From assembly GCA_021770825.1 (NCBI GenBank), contig JAETQD010000016.1, positions 1-64,000 on the forward strand: a stretch of DNA of 64,000 bases, in the 5' to 3' direction. Source of the DNA: Clostridium sp. (GTDB taxonomy: Bacteria > Bacillota > Clostridia > Lachnospirales > Lachnospiraceae). Shown piece by piece: positions 25,175 through 33,797 of the stretch. The notes beneath the pieces are model-generated. The model was not told the DNA's origin. It was given only the letters and a program-made list of their open reading frames with translations, and did no database searches. The position numbers were made by a program, and so were the translations under genes. How positions within the stretch are numbered: position 1 is the first letter of the stretch; each line of letters opens with the position of its first letter.

Positions 25175-26548
25175 ATGAGACAGGAAATTCCCTACAAAAT
25201 CTATTTGGAAGAGCAGGAGATGCCGAAGCAGTGGTACAATGTCCGCTCCGACATGAAAAAGAAACCGGCCCCCATTTTAAATCCACAAACCTTAAAGCCC
25301 ATTACTGTGGAGGAGTTATCCGGCATTTTCTGTGAGGAGCTGGCAAAACAGGAGTTGGATGATACGACAGCATTTTTTGATATTCCCGATGAAATCCGGG
25401 ATTTTTATAAGATGTACCGTCCATCCCCTCTTGTGAGAGCCTACTGCCTGGAAAAGAAACTGGGGACCCCCGCCCATATTTATTATAAATTTGAGGGAAA
25501 TAACACGTCCGGAAGCCATAAATTAAACTCTGCCATCGCCCAGGCCTACTATGCAAAGAAGCAGGGCTTAAAGGGTGTCACCACAGAGACAGGCGCAGGC
25601 CAGTGGGGAACGGCCCTCTCCATGGCATGCTCGTACTTTGATCTGGACTGCCAGGTATATATGGTAAAGTGCTCCTACGAGCAGAAGCCCTTCCGCCGGG
25701 AAGTGATGCGGACCTACGGAGCCCAGGTGACTCCGTCTCCGTCCATGAACACAGAGGTGGGACGGAAAATCAACGCCCAGTTCCCTGGTACCACAGGAAG
25801 CCTTGGATGTGCCATTTCTGAAGCGGTGGAAGCAGCCGTATCCCAGAAGGGGTACCGCTATGTGCTGGGCTCTGTTCTGGCCCAGGTACTGCTGCATCAG
25901 TCCATCATCGGTCTGGAGACCAAGACAGCCCTGGATAAATACGGTATCAAGGCAGACATGATCATCGGCTGTGCCGGAGGCGGTTCCAACCTGGGAGGCC
26001 TGATTTCTCCGTTTGCAGGAGAAATGTTAAGAGGTGAGGCCAGATATGATATTATTGCTGTTGAACCTGCATCCTGCCCCAGCATGACCAGAGGCGTTTA
26101 TGCATATGATTTCTGCGATACCGGTAAAGTTTGCCCCCTGGCTAAAATGTATACCCTGGGAAGCGGCTTCATTCCGTCAGCCAACCACGCAGGCGGACTC
26201 CGTTACCATGGCATGAGCTCCATCGTATCCGAGTTATACGATCAGGGACTTATCACAGCCAGAAGCGTGGAGCAGACCGAGGTATTTAAGGCAGCCCAGA
26301 CCTTTGCAAGGGTAGAGGGCATTCTCCCGGCACCGGAGAGCAGCCATGCCATCAAGGTTGCCATTGACGAGGCCTTAAAGTGCAAGGAGACCGGAGAGGA
26401 GAAGAACATTGTATTCGGCCTGACCGGAACCGGATATTTTGATATGGTGGCATACCAGAGATTCAATGATGGGGAAATGTTAGATTATATTCCCACAGAT
26501 GAAGAGCTGGCAAAGTCCTTTGCTACCCTTCCGAAGGCAGAGGCATAG
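25175..26548 (+). CDS. trpB: Tryptophan synthase beta chain, TrpB2 type
   Basis: PLP enzyme making tryptophan from indole and serine. At 457 residues, with a long N-terminal extension (about residues 1-80) before the catalytic core, it belongs to the TrpB2-like group rather than the trpAB-type beta chain. The PLP lysine is in NTSGSHKLNSA (about residue 112) and the phosphate-binding loop is GCAGGGSNLGG (about 269). No trpA is nearby, so it probably uses free indole. The tryptophan T-box directly upstream strongly supports a tryptophan-making role. A terminator follows at 26637-26675. Confidence 0.92.
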   Translation: MRQEIPYKIYLEEQEMPKQWYNVRSDMKKKPAPILNPQTLKPITVEELSGIFCEELAKQELDDTTAFFDIPDEIRDFYKMYRPSPLVRAYCLEKKLGTPAHIYYKFEGNNTSGSHKLNSAIAQAYYAKKQGLKGVTTETGAGQWGTALSMACSYFDLDCQVYMVKCSYEQKPFRREVMRTYGAQVTPSPSMNTEVGRKINAQFPGTTGSLGCAISEAVEAAVSQKGYRYVLGSVLAQVLLHQSIIGLETKTALDKYGIKADMIIGCAGGGSNLGGLISPFAGEMLRGEARYDIIAVEPASCPSMTRGVYAYDFCDTGKVCPLAKMYTLGSGFIPSANHAGGLRYHGMSSIVSELYDQGLITARSVEQTEVFKAAQTFARVEGILPAPESSHAIKVAIDEALKCKETGEEKNIVFGLTGTGYFDMVAYQRFNDGEMLDYIPTDEELAKSFATLPKAEA

Positions 26549-26635
26549 TAAGGTGACTCCATGCCTTTTGAGCATGATTTCACATACAGCATAAGTATTT
26601 GCCACAGGAAGTTTTCAGAGTTAAAATAATGAGGA

Positions 26636-26676
26636 AAACCAGAGGCCGGGATTGATGGTTCCGGCCTCTTATATTA
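26636..26676 (+). terminator. Terminator after trpB
   Basis: AGAGGCCGG-gattgatggtt-CCGGCCTCT followed by TATATT. It lies about 90 bases after the trpB stop; nothing else was recognised in this intergenic stretch. Confidence 0.75.
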
Positions 26677-26739
26677 TGTATGCCTGCTTGAGCAGGAGGC
26701 TTAAGGGACAGCATCCTTTAGAAAACGGGAGGTACGAAC

Positions 26740-27834
26740 TTGGAGTATCGGAAACTTCCTCATGGTGAGGAAAAAATCAGCATTTTGGGCCTTGGTACCA
26801 GCTCCATACAGGCAGCCGGAGAAAAGGAGATCCAGGAGACCGTGACGGCTGCGCTGGAAAGCGGAATCAATTTCTTTGACATGGCTTCGGCGGAGGCAAA
26901 GCCCTTTGAGGCCTATGGCCGTGCATTGGAAGGAAGGAGAAAGGACGCATATTTTCAGATTCATTTCGGCGCCAACTATGAGACGGGAACCTATGGATGG
27001 ACCACAAATCTGGATACCATAAAGCGTTCGGTGGACTGGCAGCTTTCAGCGCTGAAAACTGATTATATTGATTTTGGATTTATCCACTGTCTGGACGATG
27101 AGAAAGATTTGGAGAAGGTCACAGTCGGCGGTGTCATTGAACATATGAAATCGCTGAAAAAACAGGGAGTCATCCGGCATTTGGGACTTTCCTCCCATAC
27201 ACCGCGCCTGGCAGCAAAAGTGCTGGACATGAAGATCATCGATATGCTGATGTTCAGCATCAACCCGGGATATGATTACCGCCATGGCACCTACGGAATC
27301 GGAACGGTGGATGAGCGGATGAAACTGTATCAGAGATGTGAGGCAGAAGGTGTGGGAATTTCCGTCATGAAGGCCTTCGGCGGAGGACAGCTTTTAAATG
27401 AAAAGACCTCCCCCTTTAAGAAAGCCCTGACGGAATACCAGTGCATCCAGTATGCCCTGGATAAGCCGGGGGTACTGACGGTGCTTCCGGGAATCCGCGG
27501 GAAGGAAGATTTAACGCATATTCTGGGCTTTTGTCAGGCAGCTCCGGAGGAAAAGGATTATTCTGTTCTGGGCTCTTTTACTCCGCAGGATGCAGAGGGA
27601 ATCTGTGTATACTGCAATCACTGCCAGCCATGTCCCATGGGGATTGATGTGGCTCTGATCAATAAATATTATGATCTTGCACTGGCAGGCGATGAGCTGG
27701 CCAAAAATCACTATGGAAAGCTTGCAAAAAAGGCCGGAGCCTGTATCCGGTGCGGCCACTGTAACGGACGATGTCCCTTCCATGTGGACCAGATGGCGCG
27801 GATGAAGGAAATTTCCGGGTATTTTGGAGAATAG
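26740..27834 (+). CDS. Aldo/keto reductase with C-terminal 4Fe-4S domain
   Basis: A 364-residue protein with an AKR TIM barrel (residues about 1-270; LGLGTSSIQ, FFDMASAE, lysine in the conserved catalytic region) fused to a ferredoxin-like tail. Two cysteine clusters, CVYCNHCQPCP (about 288) and CIRCGHCNGRCP (about 336), could hold 4Fe-4S clusters. Such fusions are common in anaerobic Firmicutes and are thought to take electrons from Fe-S centres; substrates are mostly unknown. The start is a TTG, chosen because GGGAGG lies seven bases upstream and it gives the usual MEYRKLPHGE start. Confidence 0.88.
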   Translation: MEYRKLPHGEEKISILGLGTSSIQAAGEKEIQETVTAALESGINFFDMASAEAKPFEAYGRALEGRRKDAYFQIHFGANYETGTYGWTTNLDTIKRSVDWQLSALKTDYIDFGFIHCLDDEKDLEKVTVGGVIEHMKSLKKQGVIRHLGLSSHTPRLAAKVLDMKIIDMLMFSINPGYDYRHGTYGIGTVDERMKLYQRCEAEGVGISVMKAFGGGQLLNEKTSPFKKALTEYQCIQYALDKPGVLTVLPGIRGKEDLTHILGFCQAAPEEKDYSVLGSFTPQDAEGICVYCNHCQPCPMGIDVALINKYYDLALAGDELAKNHYGKLAKKAGACIRCGHCNGRCPFHVDQMARMKEISGYFGE

Positions 27835-27845
27835 GAGAAAAATAA

Positions 27846-27893
27846 AAAACGGCGAGGACTTTATCACAAAATGAAGTCTTTGCCGTTTTGTTT
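27846..27893. terminator. Bidirectional terminator
   Basis: AAAACGGC-GAGGACTT pairs with AAGTCTTTGCCGTTTT between the aldo/keto reductase and the opposite small regulator gene. Confidence 0.75.
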
Positions 27894-28122
27894 AAGAATT
27901 CTCATCGTCCGATGGATCCGGATCGGGGATGAAGGTGGCAATATCCGAGATATCATCGCACTCTAAAATTTTGCACAGCATGTCCAGAGTGCTGGTGTAA
28001 ACCACCTGGTTGTGTCTCAGCCTGTATACCTGTGCGCGGCTGACACCATAGTCTTTATAAAGTTTATTCTGTGAAAGTCCCTTTTTCTTCAGGGTCAGCC
28101 ATAACTTATCGTAAACAATCAT
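27892..28122 (-). CDS. Small XRE-type helix-turn-helix regulator
   Basis: A 76-residue protein that is essentially one Cro/C1-type HTH domain (LWLTLKKKGLSQNKLYKDYG, SRAQVYRLRHN), with a short acidic tail (DPDPSDDENS). It probably binds DNA as a dimer. The start could also be a GTG four codons upstream (28134). It is divergent from a small gene of unknown function 114 bases away, which could be its target; this is conjecture. Confidence 0.75.
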   Translation of the reverse strand: MIVYDKLWLTLKKKGLSQNKLYKDYGVSRAQVYRLRHNQVVYTSTLDMLCKILECDDISDIATFIPDPDPSDDENS

Positions 28123-28235
28123 ATAGATTCCCACATTTCTAAAGATTCGATTGCATTTTTTTCATTATCCCATTATTATGGACTTAAAAGAAGTTTCCGC
28201 TTTCGGAAACACCAACACGGAAGAGAGGTATCAGG

Positions 28236-28544
28236 ATGGATAAGAACAGTGCGGATTTTAAAATGCTGGTGTATGATTTGATGAACGGTTCCATTGATCT
28301 GGAAATGCATCCGGTGGAAGAAAGCAGGTATGTGAAAAATGCATACGAGGAAGGTTCTGACTGTGATCAGGCCTATGCAAAGGCCATAAAAGCCTGCGAG
28401 CGGCTTGGGGAGCGTTTGGGAGCGCCCTCTGGCGAAGATCCGGATGTGGAGTGCATCATGAACAGTATGCTTAAAATCCAGGAGATTTTATGCATGAAAA
28501 TGTATGAATACGGATGGTTTTTTGCAAAGAGTGAAAAAGAATAG
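28236..28544 (+). CDS. Small acidic protein of unknown function
   Basis: A 102-residue soluble protein without signal or membrane segments, rich in Glu, Met and Ala and probably all helical. Recognisable stretches are DLEMHPVEESRYVKNAYEEG and MKMYEYGWFFAKSEKE. I cannot assign a family. Such small helical proteins are common near XRE regulators in Lachnospiraceae. GAGAGG stands about ten bases before the ATG. Confidence 0.6.
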   Translation: MDKNSADFKMLVYDLMNGSIDLEMHPVEESRYVKNAYEEGSDCDQAYAKAIKACERLGERLGAPSGEDPDVECIMNSMLKIQEILCMKMYEYGWFFAKSEKE

Positions 28545-28673
28545 AATACGTGCCAGAGGTGGTTTGGCTGCCCGCGTACAGGAAAGGCAGGCCTGTTTTG
28601 TTTATGTTTACAGCGGAACCTGGATATGCTAAGATTTCGAAAAGAAAAAATTGCCGGGAGAAAGGAAATAACA

Positions 28674-29366
28674 ATGGCTTATTTAGAGGAACTGGACGGT
28701 TTTTACGGCACAGGGGAGAAAAACAAGGCAGGCCAGACGCTGGAGGAATTCTTAGGCAGCTACAATCCGAAAAAATATGACTGCCCCAGCAATACAACGG
28801 ACATCGTGGTCGTCCGCTGTGAAAAGCGGCTGCAGGCCTGGGGGCAGCCCCTTAAAATATTGCTGGTGAAGCGGGCAAACCACCCCAGCATTGGATTCTG
28901 GGCCGCACCGGGCGGCTTTGTGGAGCTGAGGGAAGACCTTTATGAGGGAGCAGCCCGGGAGCTTTTTGAGGAAACCGGAGTGGAGGGACTTCCGTTGGAA
29001 CAGCTTTGTACATGGGGAGATTATAAAAGAGATCCCCGATGGAGAGTGATTACCACTTCATTTCTGGCTCTGGTGGAGGGCGATGTTTTTGTGAAGGCCG
29101 GGGATGATGCGGCAGATGCCCTGTGGATGGATGTGGATTTACATTTATGTGAGGAAAACAGTGAAAACAGAGAGGTCTGGGAGCTGCGGCTGGAAAACAA
29201 AGAGCATTCCGTCTCGGTGGGTGCCAGGGTTCTGGTGACCCGTTCCGGGCACAGGCTGTTGCCCCAGGAAAAGTACCGGCTGCTAAAGAGCGATGGACTG
29301 GCTGTGGACCATGGCTGCCTGATTGTTCAGGCTCTTCTTTATCTTAAAAGGAAATTACAGGAATAA
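28674..29366 (+). CDS. NUDIX hydrolase
   Basis: A 230-residue hydrolase of nucleoside diphosphate-linked compounds. The Nudix box GGFVELREDLYEGAARELFEETGVEG (about residues 81-106) has the full GX5EX7REUXEEXGU pattern. About 45 residues precede the fold. I start at MAYLEEL with AAAGGA upstream; an in-frame ATG 48 bases earlier has no site. Long N- and C-terminal extensions suggest the NrtR-like or ADP-ribose group, but no HTH is evident. The substrate is unknown. Confidence 0.85.
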   Translation: MAYLEELDGFYGTGEKNKAGQTLEEFLGSYNPKKYDCPSNTTDIVVVRCEKRLQAWGQPLKILLVKRANHPSIGFWAAPGGFVELREDLYEGAARELFEETGVEGLPLEQLCTWGDYKRDPRWRVITTSFLALVEGDVFVKAGDDAADALWMDVDLHLCEENSENREVWELRLENKEHSVSVGARVLVTRSGHRLLPQEKYRLLKSDGLAVDHGCLIVQALLYLKRKLQE

Positions 29367-29420
29367 GGCTTCTCCGGTATGATCCGTGTCTTTTGACAGA
29401 AAGGTGAGAAGGAGTAACCC

Positions 29421-30017
29421 ATGTGCAGCAGGTATTATGTGGATGAATGGACGGAAAAAGAAATCATGAGGATTGCCCGGGAAACCGGCAGGAAACTGGC
29501 ATTTCCAAAGACGGGAGATATACATCCCTCAGAGGCCGCCTGTGTGCTGGCAGGAAACGGAGATGCCATCGAGGCATGGTCTATGAACTGGGGTTTTCAG
29601 CAGTACGAGGGCAAAGGACTTTTTATCAATGCCAGAGCGGAGAGTATTCTGGAGCGTGTGACCTTTAAGGACAGTGTAATCCGGAGGCGGTGTGTGATTC
29701 CGGCTGCTGGATTCTATGAGTGGGACAGGGAAAAAACCATTGCATCCTTCCGGTCTGAGGATTCCCATGTGCTCTATATGGCCGGGATATATAAGCAATT
29801 TGAAGGCGGCAGCCGTTTTGTGGTTATCACCACGAAGGCCAATCCTTCCGTATCCCCGGTCCATGACAGAATGCCCTTACTGTTGAAAGAACAGGAGATA
29901 GAGGCCTGGCTGGATGAAACAGCCGGCCTTAAGACCGTGAAATCCATGCTTTTAAAATGCCCGGGCCCGCTTCAGTGCCATCAGGAATATGAGCAGCAGA
30001 GATTTTCGTTTTTGTAA
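29421..30017 (+). CDS. SRAP-family protein (HMCES/YedK-like)
   Basis: SOS response-associated peptidase family, 198 residues. The catalytic Cys2 (MCSRYY) forms a covalent crosslink with abasic sites in single-stranded DNA after removal of Met1. Conserved INARAES (about residue 73), AGFYEW (about 97) and PVHDRMPLLL (about 153) complete the active site. It protects abasic sites at replication forks. The start is fixed by the need for Cys at position 2 and by GAAGGAG upstream. No LexA-like box was noticed here. Confidence 0.93.
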   Translation: MCSRYYVDEWTEKEIMRIARETGRKLAFPKTGDIHPSEAACVLAGNGDAIEAWSMNWGFQQYEGKGLFINARAESILERVTFKDSVIRRRCVIPAAGFYEWDREKTIASFRSEDSHVLYMAGIYKQFEGGSRFVVITTKANPSVSPVHDRMPLLLKEQEIEAWLDETAGLKTVKSMLLKCPGPLQCHQEYEQQRFSFL

Positions 30018-30062
30018 ATTGCTTTTTTAGATTTTCTGTGTTATCATCAAATCATCTTATCC

Positions 30063-30086
30063 AGACGGCCGGTTCCGGCCGTTTGG
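30063..30086 (+). terminator. Hairpin after the SRAP gene
   Basis: ACGGCCGG-tt-CCGGCCGT is a compact GC-rich stem followed only by TTTGG. It may be a weak terminator or mRNA-end stabiliser. Confidence 0.5.
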
Positions 30087-30191
30087 AATCTTAGCCGAAA
30101 GGCATCATGAAAGTATCTTTCAGAGGAGACCGGAAGGTCTTGCCGCAGAAAAATTCCAATGAAGTGAAAATGAAAGAGGAGGTAGTTTGGT

Positions 30192-31250
30192 ATGGGAAAA
30201 CCTATGAATTCCACAGGTGTATTGGCGGAGTATTTTCCGATGCTCCGGACGAAAGAAGAAATCTGCCGCATTATTTCTGAAACCCCCAGGCTCAATGACA
30301 TGTTTCAGCAATGGAGGGAGGAGGAACAGGAAGAATTCCTTGGCTTTTGTTCCGGTGCCCGGGGGCTTAAGGTGGTTTATGATGGAGTATTTAAAGAAAT
30401 TTTTAATCCGGAATCAGCGCCGGAACGGCTGGAAAATCTGCTTTCCCTGCTTTTAAGGCAGGATGTGAAAATCGAAGCAGTCCTTCCTAATGATTCTGTG
30501 CGTCTTGGAGCGGAATCCTCTCTGCTGTACACGGATATTTTGGTGCAGCTGATGGACGGGAGCTTATCCAATGTGGAAATTCAGAAAATCGGCTATGCGT
30601 TTCCGGGAGAACGAAGCGCCTGCTATTCTGCGGACCATCTGCTGAGACAGTATAAAAGAGTTCGCGGGGATAAAGGAAAGCATTTCAACTACCGTGATAT
30701 AAAAAACGTTTATACCATCGTCTTTTTTGAACGGTCCCCCAGAGAATTCCGGGGCTTTCCGAGCCAGTATCTTCACCGATTCCGCCAGCAGTCAGACACA
30801 GGACTGAAACTGGGCCTGCTTCAGGAATATCTGTTCATACCACTTGACATTTTCAAGAAAACCATGGAAAATAAAAACATAGAAAGTGAATTGGATGCAT
30901 GACTGGCGTTTTTAAGCTTTGATGAGCCGGAACGGATCGTGGAACTGATTACGCGGTATCCGAAATTCAAAGCCATGTATGAAGATATCTATGAGATGTG
31001 CCTGAACATGGAAAGGGTGATGTCAATGTTTTCAAAGGAACTGAAGGAGCTGGACCGCAATACGGTGCGGTATATGATAGATGAAATTCAGGCTGAGCTA
31101 GACCAGGCGAAGGAAGAGCTGGAGCAGAAAAGAAGCGAGCTGAAACAGAGACGGAGCGAGCTGGAGGAAAAGAAGCACGAACTGAGCCAAAAGGATGAAC
31201 TAATCCAGAAATTAAAAGAGGAGCTGGAGGCAGAAAGAGCCAAAAAATAA
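30192..31250 (+). pseudogene. Rpn-family PD-(D/E)XK nuclease (transposase-like) interrupted by TGA
   Basis: The reading frame encodes a recombination-promoting nuclease/putative transposase protein of the PD-(D/E)XK family (VYDGVFKEIF, DILVQLMDGSLSNVEIQKIG with the acidic catalytic residues). After 236 residues it meets a TGA (30900-30902). The same frame then continues without a break as LAFLSFDEPERIVELI...YPKFKAMYEDIYEMC and a long coiled coil to 31250. In relatives the position reads DAWLAFLSFDEP as I recall, so the change looks like TGG to TGA. Either it is a nonsense mutation or it is read through. The N-terminal nuclease part could still be made alone. Confidence 0.8.
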
Positions 31251-31255
31251 AAACA

Positions 31256-31290
31256 AGAAAGGGGCTTATTCCAAGGAAGGGCCTCTTTTT
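31256..31290 (+). terminator. Terminator after the Rpn gene
   Basis: AAAGGGGC pairs with GCCTCTTT, and TTTTTT follows, directly after the Rpn frame's final stop. Confidence 0.6.
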
Positions 31291-31339
31291 TGTGACGCAG
31301 ACATTGACGGACAGAAGAGAAAGGAATGAAAACTACATC

Positions 31340-32419
31340 ATGGGAGACTTGAAAAAAAGACAGAAGAGAAACAGAATCCTGACAGACTTAATGAAACTGA
31401 TACTATGCGCGCTGCTGATGACCGGATGCCAGAGCCAGATACCGGGGAGCCTGGACCAGGAGCAGCCCGCAGAATCCGGCTCCTCCTTCACAGTCCGGTT
31501 TCTTGACGTGGGCCAGGCGGATGCTGCTTTGATTCTCTGCGATGGGGAGTCCATGCTCATCGACGGCGGCAACGCAGAGGACTCCAGTCTGGTTTATACC
31601 TGTCTGAAAAATCTGGATATCAGTCATTTAAATTACATCGTATGCACCCATGCCCATGAAGACCACGTGGGAGGGCTCTCCGGCGCGCTGCAGTTTGCAT
31701 CGGTGGACCATGCTCTGGCTCCGGTAGAAGCCTACGACAGCAGGGCGTTCCAGAGCTTTGTGAAATATCTGGACCAACAGGGAAAATCCATTGAAATACC
31801 GGAAGCTGGGGACACCTTTCCTCTTGGAAGCGCCCAGGTGGAGGTTCTGGGCCCGGTAAGGGAGAGCGATGATACCAACAACACCTCCATTGTGCTTAAA
31901 ATCACCTATGGGGAGACCTCATTTTTGTTCACCGGAGATGCAGAACGGCAGGAGGAAGAGGATATTCTAAATACAGGCGCTTCCTTAAAGAGCACGGTCC
32001 TTAAAGTAGGGCACCACGGCAGCGACACCTCCACCACATACCCCTTTCTGCGGGAGGTGATGCCGGAGTATGCAGTGATATCCGTGGGAGAAGGAAACTC
32101 CTATGGGCATCCCACAGAAAATACCTTAAGCCGTTTAAAAGACGCCGGGGCCCAAATCTACCGCACTGACCTTATGGGAGATATCATCTGTACCAGTGAT
32201 GGAACAAATGTTTTCTTTGCCGAAGAGCAAACAAAACCAGAAGAAGAGCCCGCAGAGGGGACCGGAACTTATATTTTAAATACCAGGTCAAAGAAGTTTC
32301 ACCTCCCTGCCTGCCCAAGTGTAAAGGAAATGAGCGAAAAAAATAAAGAAAGCTATTCCGGGAGCCGTGAGGAACTCCTTTCTGAGGGATACACTCCATG
32401 CGGCCAGTGTAAGCCCTAA
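31340..32419 (+). CDS. Exported ComEC-like metallo-beta-lactamase-fold lipoprotein with Cys-rich C-terminal module
   Basis: A 359-residue surface lipoprotein. A basic N-terminus and hydrophobic stretch end in the lipobox LLMTGC (about residue 30). The MBL fold has DVGQADAALI at its start and THAHEDHVGG (about 112), GDAERQEEE (about 197) and VGHHGSDTST (about 223) as metal ligands, resembling the nuclease-like domain of ComEC. The C-terminal 50 residues (KKFHLPACPSVKEM...YTPCGQCKP) form an Ada-type metal-binding module, often found on secreted nucleases. It probably hydrolyses a phosphodiester outside the cell. The start is uncertain: a GTG at 31292 is the alternative. Confidence 0.8.
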   Translation: MGDLKKRQKRNRILTDLMKLILCALLMTGCQSQIPGSLDQEQPAESGSSFTVRFLDVGQADAALILCDGESMLIDGGNAEDSSLVYTCLKNLDISHLNYIVCTHAHEDHVGGLSGALQFASVDHALAPVEAYDSRAFQSFVKYLDQQGKSIEIPEAGDTFPLGSAQVEVLGPVRESDDTNNTSIVLKITYGETSFLFTGDAERQEEEDILNTGASLKSTVLKVGHHGSDTSTTYPFLREVMPEYAVISVGEGNSYGHPTENTLSRLKDAGAQIYRTDLMGDIICTSDGTNVFFAEEQTKPEEEPAEGTGTYILNTRSKKFHLPACPSVKEMSEKNKESYSGSREELLSEGYTPCGQCKP

Positions 32420-32448
32420 TGGACGAGCCTCTTTTCATCCTGGCCCCA

Positions 32449-32478
32449 TTGACAGAGGAACGGGATTTTGGGTATACT
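32449..32478 (+). promoter_or_regulatory. Promoter of the split thrE genes
   Basis: TTGACA (32449-32454), 18-base spacer, TATACT (32473-32478). It overlaps an in-frame ATG at 32468, which rules that ATG out as the start. Confidence 0.75.
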
Positions 32479-32503
32479 GAAAACAGAGCGTACAAAAGCG
32501 GGG

Positions 32504-33295
32504 ATGGATAAAATGGAACGCGAAGAAAAACAAATGATTATGGAGGCTGCCATGCGGGCCGGCCATATCCTGTTGGAAAACGGGGCGGAGATTTCCAGAG
32601 TGGAAGAGACCATCGACAGAATCTGCCGTCATTACGGAATTGAATCGGAAAATGCCTTCGTTTTGAGCAATGGAATTTTCATGACCATGGGAAACCACAG
32701 AGAGGAATATTTTGCCAGAGTCCAGCACATTCCGGTGAGCGGAGCCCATTTAAACCGGGTGGCAGCGGTGAACCAGCTATCCAGGGAGATTGAAGAGGGA
32801 AAATACCGGGCAGAAGAGCTGGAAAAGTGTCTGGACGATATTGAGGCCATGCCGGGAAAACGCCAGGCGGTGCAGATTCTGGCTTCTGCTGTGGGAAGCG
32901 GCACCTTCTGCTATTTGTTTGGCGGAGATCTTTCGGACTGCGGCGCCGCATTCCTGTCGGGCCTTTTGCTTTATGTCTATGTGCTGAACATCAGCGCCCC
33001 CAGGCTTTCAAAGCTTGTGGGAAACATACTGGGCGGAGCCCTGGTGACACTGATCTGCATGGTCTTATACCATCTGCATTTTGGAAGCCATATCAGCTCC
33101 ATGATTATCGGATCCGTGATTCCAATGGTTCCCGGTGTGGCATTCACCAACGCCATCCGTGACATTGCCGACGGCGATTACATCGCGGGCTCCGTGAGAA
33201 TGCTGGATGCCATGCTGGTGTTTCTGGCCATTGCCCTTGGTGTGGGTCTTATGTTTACCTTATATCACAGAATTACAGGAGGAATACTGCTATGA
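32504..33295 (+). CDS. Threonine/serine exporter, ThrE N-terminal half
   Basis: A 263-residue protein of the DUF1212/ThrE family. A cytoplasmic N-terminal domain (AGHILLENGAEISRVEETIDRICRHYG, about residues 16-42) is followed by about five membrane helices from residue 115. Together with the next gene it forms the two-part exporter that is one polypeptide in Corynebacterium ThrE. The start follows from the promoter position. It overlaps the next gene by ATGA. Confidence 0.88.
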   Translation: MDKMEREEKQMIMEAAMRAGHILLENGAEISRVEETIDRICRHYGIESENAFVLSNGIFMTMGNHREEYFARVQHIPVSGAHLNRVAAVNQLSREIEEGKYRAEELEKCLDDIEAMPGKRQAVQILASAVGSGTFCYLFGGDLSDCGAAFLSGLLLYVYVLNISAPRLSKLVGNILGGALVTLICMVLYHLHFGSHISSMIIGSVIPMVPGVAFTNAIRDIADGDYIAGSVRMLDAMLVFLAIALGVGLMFTLYHRITGGILL

Positions 33296-33792
33296 GCGGA
33301 CTGTTTACGGCTCCTTTCCTAATGGAAATTTTATGTGCGGCCGTGGGAACCATTGCTTTTTCCGTCCTGTTTTTCGTGCCGAAACGGGATTACGGCTTCT
33401 GCGGCCTTTGCGGAGGCGCAGGCTGGGCGGTCTATTCCCTCATGACCAGGGGAGGGACCTCTGCCACGGAAGCCACCTTCTTTGCAACCCTGGCAGTGAT
33501 TTTCTTATCCAGGCTGTTTGCAGTCATGGAACGGTGTCCGGTGACCCTGTTTCTGATTCCGGGGATTTTCCCATTGGTGCCGGGAGCCGGTGTCTACTGG
33601 ACTTCCTATTATATAGTGACCGATGACCTGACGCTGGCCCTCCAGACAGGATTCACCGCCTTAAAGGTGGCTGTGGCCATTGTACTGGGAATCATCTTTG
33701 TGTTTGAGCTTCCCCAGGGACTGTTCACTTTCCTGGCAGGGGGGCAAACGAAAGTGAAAGACGGGCTGCCGCTTTCCACGATACGGAGGTAA
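33292..33792 (+). CDS. Threonine/serine exporter, ThrE C-terminal half (DUF3815 type)
   Basis: A 166-residue membrane protein of about five helices, corresponding to the second half of ThrE. The PGIFPLVPGAGVYWTSYYI segment (about residue 88) is typical. It is translationally coupled to the first half and ends only six bases before the amidohydrolase start. Confidence 0.88.
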   Translation: MSGLFTAPFLMEILCAAVGTIAFSVLFFVPKRDYGFCGLCGGAGWAVYSLMTRGGTSATEATFFATLAVIFLSRLFAVMERCPVTLFLIPGIFPLVPGAGVYWTSYYIVTDDLTLALQTGFTALKVAVAIVLGIIFVFELPQGLFTFLAGGQTKVKDGLPLSTIRR

Positions 33793-33797
33793 TGAGT

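Noticed and set aside
30900-30902. Selenocysteine at the TGA of the Rpn gene
   Set aside because: No SECIS-like hairpin was seen after the TGA, and the family has Trp at this place, so a nonsense mutation is simpler.
32468-32503. Upstream ATG for the first ThrE half
   Set aside because: It lies between the -35 and -10 elements of a near-consensus promoter, so it would not be transcribed.
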